This document shows positions 34,112 to 44,565 of a stretch of 64,000 bases of DNA, in pieces. Location of the stretch: positions 5,095,001-5,159,000 of the forward strand of contig CANTUQ010000031.1 in the NCBI GenBank assembly GCA_947683425.1. The letters run 5' to 3'. The DNA comes from Excoecaria cochinchinensis (Eukaryota; Streptophyta; Magnoliopsida; Malpighiales; Euphorbiaceae). The notes under the pieces were generated by a model that saw only the letters and a program-made list of their open reading frames with translations, was not told where the DNA came from and searched no databases. Positions within the stretch are counted from its first letter, which is position 1; the number at the start of each line of letters is the position of its first letter. Made by a program: the position numbers and the translations under genes.

Positions 34112-36229
34112 AGGGGATTCTAGTACACTAGTGTCTAGGTGAGCCTAAACTCAAAGAAGAAAAGGAAAGAGACAAGTACCTGAGTCAGCCGTCTTTCCGA
34201 ACTGGAGAATTCTGAGATAGTGGTTATTATCATGGTGTGTTTTCGTTTGTTGAAGCGGTGCTATCTTTGAGCCCTTCGGTTGATTGCCCCCTGAGAGGTC
34301 TTCGGTTCATCGATCGTTTGCCCCATGAGAGGTCTTCAGTTCAATGCCCCCTGAGAGGTCTTCGATTTGCTACTCCCTGAGAAGTCTTTAGTTGATTGCC
34401 CCCTGAGAGGTCTTCAGTTCATTGATCGTTTGCCCCCTGAGAGGTCTTCAGTTCATTGCCCCCTGAGAGGTCTTCAGTTCATTGCCCCCTGAGAGGTCTT
34501 CGGTTTATTGATCGTTTGCCCCCTGAGAGGTCTTCGGTTCATTGCCCCCTGAGAGGTCTTCGATTTGCTACTCCCTGAGAAGTCTTTGGTTGATTGCCCC
34601 CTGAGAGGTCTTCAATTTGCTGCTCCCTGAGAAGTCTTTGGTTGATTGATCGCTTGCCCCCTGAGAGGTCTTCAATTTCCTGCTCCCTGAGAAGTCTTTG
34701 GTTGATTGCTTGGACTGATGTCGTCACTCGGCTTTGGTCGGTGTCCGCATCAAATCTCTCTTTCTGCAAAATAGGGAAACTAAAATATGCAGGAAAAATA
34801 GTGAGCATGCAAGTGAAATGCATGAGTCATGCAGGAATGCAGGATAAAAATTCATCTATGTGGACTTGGAGATGATAGCCGGGCTAGCTGCAATTTGCAA
34901 TAGGATCGATGCCTTTTAAGCTGCTTTTGAATTTCATGCCCTTCGGGATTGCGAGATTCTCATCCGGTACCTGTAGTCATTATTTGAAGGTAGTGCGTCC
35001 CTTGTGGATTTTCACACTAGCTTTTCTTAGTGGGAGATGCGTCTTTTGTGGATTTTCACATAACCCTGTGCCTTATTTTTTGCCTGGAATGGACCCAACC
35101 CAATCCAGCGGCTTTTCTCTTTCTTCTTTTTTTTTTTTTTGAAGGACAGACTGCCTGTTTTCAGGTTTTCACCCTATCCTTTTGCCTAGTTTTTGCTTAG
35201 AGTGCCAGTTACGGTTTTCACTCTAACGGCTCTTTTTTTTTTTTTTTTTTAAGATTGATAAAGTTATTGGCAAGAATCTTTCGGGAGTCTTAGGACATGG
35301 TTGCATGAACTTGATTATTCTCATTTGATAGCAAGATGAATCGGCTGAAGCGCTTGAGCGGTGGACAATAGGCGACTTTGGTCACACAAAGTAAACTGCT
35401 TTGATCACATCATTGCAGAAATGCATGTGTTTCAATTTGATTTCATTAAGAATGATCATTATTTGTCATTAGTTTCAAAAAATACAAGACCTCAGCTAAC
35501 CTCGGGATAGATCTTGAAAGCATCAAACTCCTGTTATCAATCAGCCCTCTCGGGTTTTCATGATTGAAGATTTTCTCTCAATTTTTTTTTTATTATTAAC
35601 CTTGTTCAGTCCGTCGGTATTGATTAAACTTGCATTCGTCTTTATTAATTGGGGAAGCTGCCCTTTCTGACAATGATTCTTTTTAGGACCAAAGTTTTAT
35701 TATTGGGCATTGTGCAAGCCAGCTGAAATAGTGAATTTCTTCGCTTGGATTTTTAGATGTGAAAGTCTGTATCTTCCTTTTGTTGGCTTTAGGTGGCTCA
35801 ATTTCTGAAGTAACCTTTAATGGTTTGAATGGAATTGGCCTTAGATGGTTTAAGACCAAACTATGGCTTAGGATAGGATTATGGTTTTTTTTTCATATTT
35901 TTTTTTTTATTTTTTTTGGGAACGAGCTGTCCTCCTAAGTCACAAGGGTCACTGCTGGCCTTATATGATTAAAGATTGGTCTTGATTGGCTCTGGGGTGC
36001 ATATCTCAAAAGGTTTGGAAAGAAAGAAATTTCCATGGTTTGACTCCAATGAAGGATTGGATTGTGTTTGGCTGCACTGCATTCATCTTGAATGTTTGAG
36101 GAGAAAAGATTGGCTTTTGTAAGCTTCGTTCGTTATTATATTGAAGCAGCATCGCCCCCAAAATATCTTAGTCAAGTGTCATGTCATTTCAAGTCCAAGC
36201 AAAGGCCCTCTTTTTTTTTATCTTTATTT
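34112..36229 (-). other. Element E 3' untranslated region
   Basis: Non-coding. It holds the 25-35 bp tandem repeat (34281-34705), a plus-strand copy of the antisense-gene intron (about 34970-35140), poly-T runs (35121-35136, 35226-35250), the ccctctcgggttttcatgatt block and the second deletion junction near 36150-36230. Small open frames here follow the repeats. Confidence 0.65.
34281..34705. repeat. Tandem repeat CCCCCTGAGAGGTCTTC, about 15 copies
   Basis: Units of 25-35 bases, alternating CCCCCTGAGAGGTCTTC with a CTCCCTGAGAAGTCTTT variant. It lies at the same place in the 3' untranslated region as the array at 25788-25956 of element C. Confidence 0.88.
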
Positions 36230-36512
36230 TTCTATCTCTCAAGAATTTCCTCTCTTCAGGAGTTATATTAGATGCTATCAAGATTTTCTTTGGGATTTCC
36301 CAAAGTTTTTAGATTAAATGCAGCCATATTATTTGAATTACTGTCAAAATAAATGTGTTATGATCATGCGAAATGAAATCAATAGAAATATCATACAAAT
36401 AAGCAAAAGTTGTTCTCTTTATTACAAACAGAAAATTGTAGCATAAAAGGTTCCAGAAATAAAAAGATTCCAGCATCTAAAAGCAATATCACTAGTGGAC
36501 TACAAGACACGG
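36230..36512 (-). pseudogene. Element E: relic of the segment upstream of RT
   Basis: Minus-strand sequence shows the LLICMIFL-like and ITPEER-coding stretch (tctaatataactcctgaaga complement at about 36248-36270), matching F 43740-43990. It ends with gcctttgcttgg, equal to the FAW junction also seen in B. Protease and the rest of pol are absent. Confidence 0.72.
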
Positions 36513-37835
36513 TCATGTTCGCGATGGAGGGACTGTATTATAACCTGCTTTCTTCTTTTCCTCTCTCTTCTCAGGATCTGTGATCTGATTGGTGTTAATG
36601 AGATCCTGGATTTTATTTCTCAGAATACGGCAATGGTCAGTCAAATGGCCGGTGTGCTGGTGGTAAGCGCAGTACTGATCACCTCTATGTCCCGGCTGTC
36701 CCTGACTCAAGGCTGGTCTGGGTGGCAATGGCTACAACTTGCCTTCTTTCATTAGTCTCTCCAGTACCCAGGATAGAGAGCGACCTAAGTTGGAGTAGTA
36801 TCTCTGACCCTGCCCAACTCCAGTAGCTGAGACCTCTGCCGTCCTACCATTTCTACTGTTGCTGCTTCCGGCACCTCTTGATTTGAATCCCGACTGGTTC
36901 CCATAGCCTTTCCTAGCAAAGTTATTTTGGCTTGCTTTCTTTGCTAGGTAAGCCGCCTCAGCTTCCATAGCGATATCCTTAAGCGACTCCCAGTCCTTGA
37001 GCCCCTTAAAACTGAGCAAGTCCCTTAAGTAAGGGCATGAGTTTCTGATAAATAGCCTGATCTGGTCTGCAGTGTCAGGCTTCCTCTTCATCTCCATGAC
37101 CCTGTTTCTCCATCTTGTAAGGTACTCATGGAATAACTCATCATTCTTCTGCTGTAGAAGCTCGAGGTCTTTTAGGGTGACCTCCATCCTAGTGTTGCAG
37201 TCATACTGCTTCATGAATTCTTCGGTAAAAAGGTCCCAGTCCTCTTTGGACCTCCTATCCAACCCGTGGTACCAGTCAACTGCCGGGCCCACCAGACTAA
37301 GGCAGAAATATTCCACCTTCTGCTTCTTGCTCAGCCCTGTGCCTTTCATGACCAAGGTGACTGCTTGATGTGGGCAGATGGGTCAGAGGTGCCATCAAAT
37401 TTCGGCAGCTCGGGCATCTTGAATCTTTGGGGCAGCAGCTCTTCATCCCCCAGATCTCTGTCTTTTGGGTTGACCCCCTTTCCAGCTGAGAGCATGCGGG
37501 TGATAGCTTCGATCTGCTGTCTCATACCTCTTAAAGCTTCATCCTCTACTCTGGGTGCTCTAGGCCTTGCAGCTTGGTGGACTATCAGCACCACTTCTTC
37601 TTCTTCTTATTCCTCCATCAGGAAATCATCGTTGGGGTTATGAATCCTTTCCCCTCTTGGGTCGATGGGTGCGGCAGCTCTGTGCTCATTGTTGGGTTGG
37701 CGAGCAGCAGCTCCAACGAAGGGAGCCTCCCCACCAGCAGGTGGTTCAGCTTGCCCCCGAGGAGGGGCTGCCTGTGGCTGTAGAGCAGCAGGCAGCTGTG
37801 GGGCAGCAGGCGGATGGGCAATCCTTTCAGCCATG
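36513..37835 (-). pseudogene. Element E gag
   Basis: Nearly complete. 37834-37600 gives the Pro/Ala-rich N part (MAERIAHPPAAPQLPAALQP), 37594-37346 the LPQRFKMPELPKFDGTSDPS stretch, and 37355-36732 the Retrotrans_gag domain and basic linker. 36728-36513 gives the zinc knuckle CAYHQHTGHLTDHC. Small frameshifts lie near 37600, 37350 and 36730. Element F was inserted directly upstream of the Met codon at 37834, cutting off the first part of gag. Confidence 0.87.
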
Positions 37836-38030
37836 TGTAAGCACCGTGTCCTGGAGCGGTCCGGATCGGAGGTTACCCTATGATGAAATCAATGTTCAAG
37901 GCCTGTACAGGAGGCTGAAGTTGGAGGTTTTAGTCCCGCGTTCCATGAGAAATGAGGTTTTTCTACACTTCAGGGGCAGAGGGGGAGAAAACGGGAGTTT
38001 TCTGAGTAAAAAAGTTTTTTTTGTCCTCCA

Positions 38031-38258
38031 CAGACGGCCAGCCCGTCTGTGGAGATAGCCCGTCGCTTCGAGTCACCGACGGCTCAGGGTTTTTTCCGAC
38101 GCCCGTCGGAAAGCCACCGCCCCTGTCAGGAGCCGCCTGGTTTCCCGGAGCACGCAACCGTTCCGACGCCCGTCGGTGGATGTGGCAGGGCCGTCGGAAG
38201 TGTCCTTGTGTCAGTAGGATTCTTCCGACGCCCGCCCCTACGCACCGACGCCCGTCGG
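38031..38258. repeat. CCGACGCCCGTCGG palindrome cluster upstream of the F TATA box
   Basis: Perfect copies at 38096-38109, 38163-38176 and 38245-38258, plus partial copies and cagacggccagcccgtc at 38031-38047. Two further perfect copies lie at 38807-38820 and 38878-38891. Half-site CCGACG and CGTCGG are separated by two bases. Confidence 0.9.
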
Positions 38259-38269
38259 TCGTGTCTGGC

Positions 38270-38276
38270 TATATAA
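38270..38276 (+). promoter_or_regulatory. TATA box of the F LTR promoter
   Basis: CTATATAAGG lies 12 bases after the last upstream palindrome. This is the probable promoter for the genomic RNA, with the start expected near 38300. Confidence 0.7.
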
Positions 38277-39879
38277 GGTCCGGATTTTCACTTCAAAAGG
38301 GTTGGAAAATTTTTCAGAAGGGGAAACTCTGCCAAAATTCGAGCACGTTTTCTCTCTCTTCCAAAAACACACATTTTCCAAAGAACTTTACTTAATCAAG
38401 GATAAAATCGATCAAAGGAACTAAAAGCTAATTAGTTTTCTTTAGATTTGGGCTCCTAAATCGACTTTCTGAAGGATCGGAGGTGAAATAGCTCATTTTC
38501 TCTCTCTAATCTTTCATTCTCTTACTTTCTCGTGGAACGCGCGGGGATCTAACCGACATCAAAATTCTACCCAAGGCAACTATCTGAGGGTAAATATTCC
38601 GGATTCTCTCTCCATTTTCATCTCATATTTAATTATTTATCATTTATTTATTCATTCCGTGAAAATTTTGAATACGTGTTATTACTTTTCTTCATTTTGA
38701 CTCCCTCATCTCCTTCTTGGATAAAACTTGTTTTTTTGATCTCGAAAGGCCCTTTCCTCCTTTCTGTTTTCCGGAGACAGAGGTGACCGACGGGTCATCT
38801 TTATGACCGACGCCCGTCGGTCACCCACCTACAGACGCCCATTCTTGAGTGACAAACGGGCATATCGAATAACCAAACCGACGCCCGTCGGTCAACCAGG
38901 AAAGGCCGTCGGTGGGTTCTGCCTCCATTTTTTTGATCATTTTCCATCTCTATTCAGTCTCTTCGATTTCTTATGTGTTAATTTTATGAATGTTAACATC
39001 TCTTAACTTTTTGTGAGTGTATATTGGTCCTCTTGGATAATTTCGAGCTTGAGCGGTTGCCTACCATGCATGGTGGATTTCGTCCGGTTTAGTTTTCTTA
39101 AACCTCTTGATTTATTTCTCTCGCTCTTTCATTCATTGATTATTTTATGTATATGAATAAGCTCTTTTTATCCCGTCAAATGTAAGAATAGATTAACGAT
39201 TTGTACTTAAATAAAATTGAGTTTTGTATAAAATGCAAAAAGGGTCCAACGCCCTATTTTCATCCAATAAAAATCATCACATATTAAATATCCCATTTTT
39301 TAATGATGATGCATGAGAGGACCAAAGTCCTCAAAAATAAACAATGCCCCGATTTGTGTATGAATCGCACATTTATAAAGGGAGTTGTATTCCGCTCCTT
39401 GTATTATTGTAATTTATCGCTTTGATATTTATTCTGCCCATTTACTGCGTTCCGTATGTGAATATATGCGCTTTTCAATTAAACTGCATAGTGTGGAGAG
39501 AGAGCGAATTAATGACATTAAAATTTGATCATAAACTAATTGAGGTAGAAATAGATGAAAAATCCCGGGCCCAGCTCTGGTCTTTGGGCTCAAGAGGTTA
39601 GAGGTTATCCTCCAAAATACTTCTTGGGTCACGAGACTTTAGCGCTAATCCTAGGCCTCATGGCCCAACATGGATAAAATGCGCAAGTCTTAGGCTCTCC
39701 GAGGCGAGAGTAACTTTCCCAATGTTCTATTGGGTGGCGACTCCATGATACCTCCTTGTTGCCCAACATAGACGCACTTGCGATTTATTGCAAGATGCCA
39801 ATGGACCCGCAAATGCCCCGATCGCCCACGTGCGGGCGGTCCGAAAGGGCGGCGCATCGGGATCCGGCGCGCGTTACAG

Positions 39880-39897
39880 TGGCGACTCCACTGGGGA
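39880..39897 (+). promoter_or_regulatory. Primer-binding site, element F
   Basis: TGGCGACTCCACTGGGGA follows the LTR by one base; one position differs from the D site. Confidence 0.85.
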
Positions 39898-40794
39898 CGT
39901 TTATGGTTCGAGATTTCGATTTGAAAATACCTCTTTTAACATTTATGATTGAAATTTAATTCATAAATTCGCTTTCTCTCAAATTTGCATTTGCATATCA
40001 TTAGAGCCTTAGAATAAGCTAGTTTGGTCCCTCTTCTAGCCCCGGTGCGTTCCTGAAGCACCTCCTCATTTTCACTCAATTTGGGGAAGTGTTAAGGATA
40101 ATCACCAGCCCAAGCCAGGTACCTCAATGGTATATCAAAATGATGACCCGATCGGTCGCTATGCTCGTGATGAGCTAGACCCGTCGGCAGGGATCATGCT
40201 TGGGTAGCCTCAAAGAAACATCTCCCTCGTCCAAAGCTCATGTAATGACTGTAGTCACTCTCCACAGGTGAAATGAACCATAATCTCATGCTTGCTGTAT
40301 GGATCCTCACATATTGGATAAATCCAAATATCTCGCTCGGTAACCTAGCCAAAGGTTATCATGCCCCGGTAGGGCCATGTCAAAATTTATGGACCGTCCG
40401 AATACGTGACGATCATTATCCATCCGCTTGTACATTAGCATAGGAGTGTTATGCTGCCGGTTTTTCGCCGCGCACCATACGCGTCCATTGGGTTCCTCGT
40501 TGACCCTTGGGCTAATCCCACCTAGGAAAGAGACTGCACGACCACGTATGTGGGAGAAATAAGGGTGGAAGGACTTACTTGCTTGCTTGTGCTCTGTAAA
40601 TGTTGCATATCACGATCATGCATTATACCTACATTTCATGCATCATTCTAACTTTTGTCCCTGCAGCCATCATAGATCTGCCCAGGTGGACTAGATCACC
40701 GACCGGGCGACTGATCCGAGTTCTTACTCCTGAGCTGTCAGATAGAGAAGGTCTGCCGGAGATTTTATCAGAAGTAAGTGGCACAGTATCTCAG
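39898..40794 (+). other. Element F leader
   Basis: Non-coding family leader. It shares blocks with C, D and H: tgttaaggataatcaccagc, ctcgtgatgagctagacccg, catgccccggtagggccat, gtgttatgctgccggttttt. An open frame extends up to 40600 but the part before 40795 is not conserved as gag. Confidence 0.65.
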
Positions 40795-43700
40795 ATGGCA
40801 AACTCACCCAGGGGGGAAGATGCCACCAGGGCCATGATTGCCGAAGAAGTGGGCCGTCGATTTGAAGAATTCGAGGGAAGGATGATGAATATGTTGGCCG
40901 CCTTGACGCAGCAGAATGCTCAGCCGAATGTTCCCCAGAATCCTCCTCCTCCTCCTCCAGTAAGACTGAATGAGCCTGAAGAAGAAAGGGTTGAAAGGCG
41001 AGAGGAGCCCGTTAGGCCTCCACCGGTAGAGTTGAGATCAGTGGCTTCGGGAGAGCTGAGAAGAAGGCCAGTGCTGAGAATTGATGACGATAGAGATATC
41101 GAGGATGATAGGTTGAGCATGGCATCCGAAAAGGGGAAGGCACCACAGGCTGATGATTTTATTTTGAAAAAGATGGAAGAGAGGTTCGAGGCCATGGCTC
41201 GTATGATAGGTAGAGCTCACGGGATGAATCCTAAGGATAGGGAGCTGGACGGAGAGGACCCGGTCCCTTATAACTTCAAGATGCCGGATGTGCCGAAGTT
41301 CGATGGTACTTCTGATCCTACTGCACATGTGAAGCAATATTCTCTGGTCATGAAGGGGACCACATTGTCTAAGAAGCAGAAAGTGGAATACTTTTGTCTG
41401 AGTTTGACCTCTCATGCCATAGATTGGTATCACGGCCTTGACCGCCGCACTAAAGAAGATTGGGATCTGCTCACTGAGGAGTTTCTGAAACAGTACGATT
41501 GTAATACCAGAATGGAGGTGACTCTGAAAGATCTTGAGCTGCTCCAACAGAAGGCCGGGGAATCCTTCCATGAGTACCTTACCCGATGGCGGAACCGAGT
41601 AATGGAGATGCGCCGAAAGCCTGATACCCAAGATCAGATTCGTCTTTTCATTAAGAACGCGAGCCCATACTTGAAGGAGGGACTGAGGATGAAGGGGTTA
41701 AAGGACTGGGAGTCTCTCAAGGATATAGCCATCGAAGCAGAAGGGGAGTTCTTGACCCGAAAAGCTAACAATGATAATTTTGCCAAAAGGGCTAACCCTG
41801 GTCAAGGAGCCAGCAGGCCGGCAGGTCCCAGTAATAACAATAGAAGAATGAGTGAAGTGTCTGCTACTGAGGTAGCCACCCCGAGGAAATTTTCGGACTT
41901 AGGGAGACCATTGTCCTGGGTCTTGAAGAGACTGATGAAGGAGGGAAAATTGCGTCCTCTAACTCCTAGGCCGGCTTTGACACAAGGGAAGCCGGGACAT
42001 AAGGACAACGAATTCTGTGCATTCCACCAGCACTCGGGCCATATCACTGATAAATGCAAAGCACTTCGGCACTCCATTCAAGATTTGATCGATAGCAAAC
42101 AGATCTCTGACCCTGAGAGGAGGGAAGCTGAGAAGAAGCCTGGTTATAATGCCGTACCCCCACCTGTGTTTATGATCCAATTTAGCCTGCCAGAGTGGTA
42201 CGTGCTACAAGATCTGTATGGGAATGAGGAATCTGCTGTCGGTAGTTCCGAGAATGAGAAGGAGAAAGCAGTTGTGGCGACTCTTGATTGCTGGTCTAGC
42301 AGTGAGAGCGGTGGAGAAGCCGGTGATGAAGAAGGATTGAACCTTGATCTGTGGGGCTCCGATGGAGAAGAGGGGGAGATAAGCGCTGTCACTAGAAGTG
42401 GAAGGGTGATCCCCGAGATTGCAAAGCTACCTGAGCCAGTACAGCCAGTGGCAGAGAAAGAGCCAGAGGAGGAACAGATTATAAAGCAATTGAAGAAAAC
42501 CACGGCTCAGATATCCATTTGGGATTTGTTGAGGCAGTCCCCCTCTCATAGGCAGAAAGTAGTAGAGGCTTTGGTTGAGGCCACAGTTGCCACCACTATT
42601 TCCCCATCAGAGCTTTTGGGTCTAATCAAGGGAGGATCCGAGGAGAGGTTGATCTTTTCCGATGTTGACTTACCGGCAGAAGGCCGTAATCATAACCGAC
42701 CCTTATACATTAAGGCACAGATTAGCGGCAAGCACACTGCTTGCGTTATGGTGGACGATGGGTCTTCTATCAACGTATGCCCTTTGATAGCTTTGCAAGC
42801 TTTTGGCTTAAGCAAGGATATGCTCAGTGAATCCGACCTGACTATCACGGCCTACGATAACTCAAGGAGGCAAGCCTCGGGAACTTTCAAGACCTTGGTC
42901 AAGACAGGACCTATCGAAGTGGAAGTTGAATTTGTGGTTCTGCCCATTCCTGCTAATTTCTCGGCTTTGCTAGGGAGACCCTGGTTTCATAAATTAGGAG
43001 GAGTGCCATCCACACTGCATCAGATGATAAAATTCCCGCACGAAGGGGAGGTGGTGACTATCAAGGCGGCCAGGGAAAACCAGGTCTCAGCGCTAGAAAT
43101 TGCCAATCAGCCATTCAGTGGTTTTCATGTATCTATGATAAAGGAAGAGCACGGATCAGGAGGTAGCCCGGCTGTAGTTAATATGATGAAGAAGATGCAC
43201 TATCTTCCTGGCGCTGGTTTGGGTAGAAGCTCCCAAGGGCTGCAGACCGCGATCACCACTCGAGGGCAGAAGAACCGTAAAGGTCTGGGGTACAGAGGTG
43301 GCTTCGGCAAGAAGAGGGTAACAGACAGGATCCCCCACATTTCAGAAAGCTTTGTCCCCGCATCCTCAGTATGTGCTTATACTGGTGAAGATGAACCGCA
43401 GTGGGTAGATGGGAGGATTGTCCCTGGCTTTGAGATTTTTAATGATGTGTATGATTGGCACATCGGATTTGTCAAGACCGCTGAAGGCTTTTGGGATGAA
43501 GAAGTCATGACTCAGGGGATCACTTGGGACAAGTGCGAGCTTGAGGAGGTCGTTACTGAGAAAATGGTAGCTGCCAGGCTGAAAGGAAAAGGGAAGACAG
43601 CAGATTTAGAGCTGGAAATGGAGGATTTGAAGATCTCTTCCGACGTGCCTGAAGGGCCTCTGCTAGATCAGAAAGTTAGTAAGCAAGCTGCAATAGCGTC

Positions 43701-44565
43701 AACCTCGGGAGCGGCAGAGGAAGACTCTAGCCTAGATTGTCTTTTTATTCCAGAACTCTTTTATGATGTAAATGATAACAATAATATTATCAATAAGATG
43801 AACAATTTCACTTATTTGTGCGATGTTTCTGATGATTTCAACATGCATGAACATGATCATATTCCATCAATTTTTGACATTGACTCTACTGGCACAACGC
43901 CTTTCAATCTTGGAACTTCGGAAAATCCGAGAGAAATTCTAATAGCATCAAACATAACTCCTGAGGAGAGAAAAAATTTTGAGAGAATAATAACAAAACA
44001 TGAAAAAGTCTTTGCCTGGACCTACGAGGATATGCCGGGGATTGACCGAGCCGTGGCGGAGCATGCCATCCCCACTTACCCAGATTGCAGGCCTGTGAAG
44101 CAGAAGTTGAGAAGGCTAAGGCCAGAATGGGCTGATAAGGTTAAGGAGGAAATCCGACAGCAGATCGAAGCTAAGTTTCTGGTGGAAGTCCAGTACCCTA
44201 CTTGGCTGGCGAATGTGGTTCCTGTGGCTAAGAAGAACGGAAAGGTCAGGGTGTGCGTGGATTATCTAGATCTTAACAAAGCCTGTCCTAAAGATGATTT
44301 TCCAGTACCCCATATTGATGTATTGATAGACAGTGCTGCCAATTGCGCGATGTACAGCTTTGGGGATGGATATGTGGGCTACAATCAGATCCTGAACAAG
44401 ATAGCTGACCGGGTCAAGACTGCCTTCATCACAGAGTGGGGTACTTATGCCTATCGGGTTATGCCTTTCGGCTTGAAGAATGCGGGGGCCACGTACCAGA
44501 GGATGGCGACCAAGATCCTAAGCGACCTGATTCAAAAGAAGTGGAGGTGTATGTTGATGATATGA
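40795..44565 (+). CDS. Element F gag-protease-RT (first part of the polyprotein)
   Basis: Start chosen at 40795 (MANSPRGEDATRAM), which aligns with C gag; an upstream ATG at 40600 is in frame. Gag: coiled N-part, Retrotrans_gag domain (about 41270-41760), zinc knuckle CAFHQHSGHITDKC (about 42016-42060), acidic tail. Protease: active loop VDDGSSINVCP near 42750. After it comes a G-patch-like LPGAGLGRSSQG (about 43205-43240) and GLGYRGGFGKK. The pre-RT linker is KMNNFTYLCDVSDDF. RT: KVRVCVDYLDLNKACP, YSFGDGYVGYNQIL and PFGLKNAGATYQRM. A one-base loss near 44540 shifts the frame just before the RT YVDD motif, ending this ORF at 44565. Confidence 0.9.
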   Translation: MANSPRGEDATRAMIAEEVGRRFEEFEGRMMNMLAALTQQNAQPNVPQNPPPPPPVRLNEPEEERVERREEPVRPPPVELRSVASGELRRRPVLRIDDDRDIEDDRLSMASEKGKAPQADDFILKKMEERFEAMARMIGRAHGMNPKDRELDGEDPVPYNFKMPDVPKFDGTSDPTAHVKQYSLVMKGTTLSKKQKVEYFCLSLTSHAIDWYHGLDRRTKEDWDLLTEEFLKQYDCNTRMEVTLKDLELLQQKAGESFHEYLTRWRNRVMEMRRKPDTQDQIRLFIKNASPYLKEGLRMKGLKDWESLKDIAIEAEGEFLTRKANNDNFAKRANPGQGASRPAGPSNNNRRMSEVSATEVATPRKFSDLGRPLSWVLKRLMKEGKLRPLTPRPALTQGKPGHKDNEFCAFHQHSGHITDKCKALRHSIQDLIDSKQISDPERREAEKKPGYNAVPPPVFMIQFSLPEWYVLQDLYGNEESAVGSSENEKEKAVVATLDCWSSSESGGEAGDEEGLNLDLWGSDGEEGEISAVTRSGRVIPEIAKLPEPVQPVAEKEPEEEQIIKQLKKTTAQISIWDLLRQSPSHRQKVVEALVEATVATTISPSELLGLIKGGSEERLIFSDVDLPAEGRNHNRPLYIKAQISGKHTACVMVDDGSSINVCPLIALQAFGLSKDMLSESDLTITAYDNSRRQASGTFKTLVKTGPIEVEVEFVVLPIPANFSALLGRPWFHKLGGVPSTLHQMIKFPHEGEVVTIKAARENQVSALEIANQPFSGFHVSMIKEEHGSGGSPAVVNMMKKMHYLPGAGLGRSSQGLQTAITTRGQKNRKGLGYRGGFGKKRVTDRIPHISESFVPASSVCAYTGEDEPQWVDGRIVPGFEIFNDVYDWHIGFVKTAEGFWDEEVMTQGITWDKCELEEVVTEKMVAARLKGKGKTADLELEMEDLKISSDVPEGPLLDQKVSKQAAIASTSGAAEEDSSLDCLFIPELFYDVNDNNNIINKMNNFTYLCDVSDDFNMHEHDHIPSIFDIDSTGTTPFNLGTSENPREILIASNITPEERKNFERIITKHEKVFAWTYEDMPGIDRAVAEHAIPTYPDCRPVKQKLRRLRPEWADKVKEEIRQQIEAKFLVEVQYPTWLANVVPVAKKNGKVRVCVDYLDLNKACPKDDFPVPHIDVLIDSAANCAMYSFGDGYVGYNQILNKIADRVKTAFITEWGTYAYRVMPFGLKNAGATYQRMATKILSDLIQKKWRCMLMI

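Larger units (their letters stand above)
37836..39878 (+). mobile_element. Element F 5' LTR
   Basis: It starts TGTAAGCACCGTGTCC and ends GCGTTACA, 2043 bp, shorter than its relatives. It carries five perfect CCGACGCCCGTCGG palindromes, a TATA box (38270-38276), dyads at 39241-39255 and 39317-39332, a hairpin module with a PBS mimic TGGCGACTCC (39735-39744), and AT-rich sequence. Open frames within it are not credible genes. Confidence 0.88.

Noticed and set aside
34539..34823. 94-residue minus-strand ORF with repeated peptide INQRLLREQ
   Set aside because: The repeat peptide is just the translation of the 34281-34705 tandem array; no start context and no homologue in C.
40600..40794. Upstream extension of F gag from the ATG at 40600
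   Set aside because: The extra 65 residues fall in the leader, which is conserved as DNA but not open in C, D or H; the aligned start is 40795.
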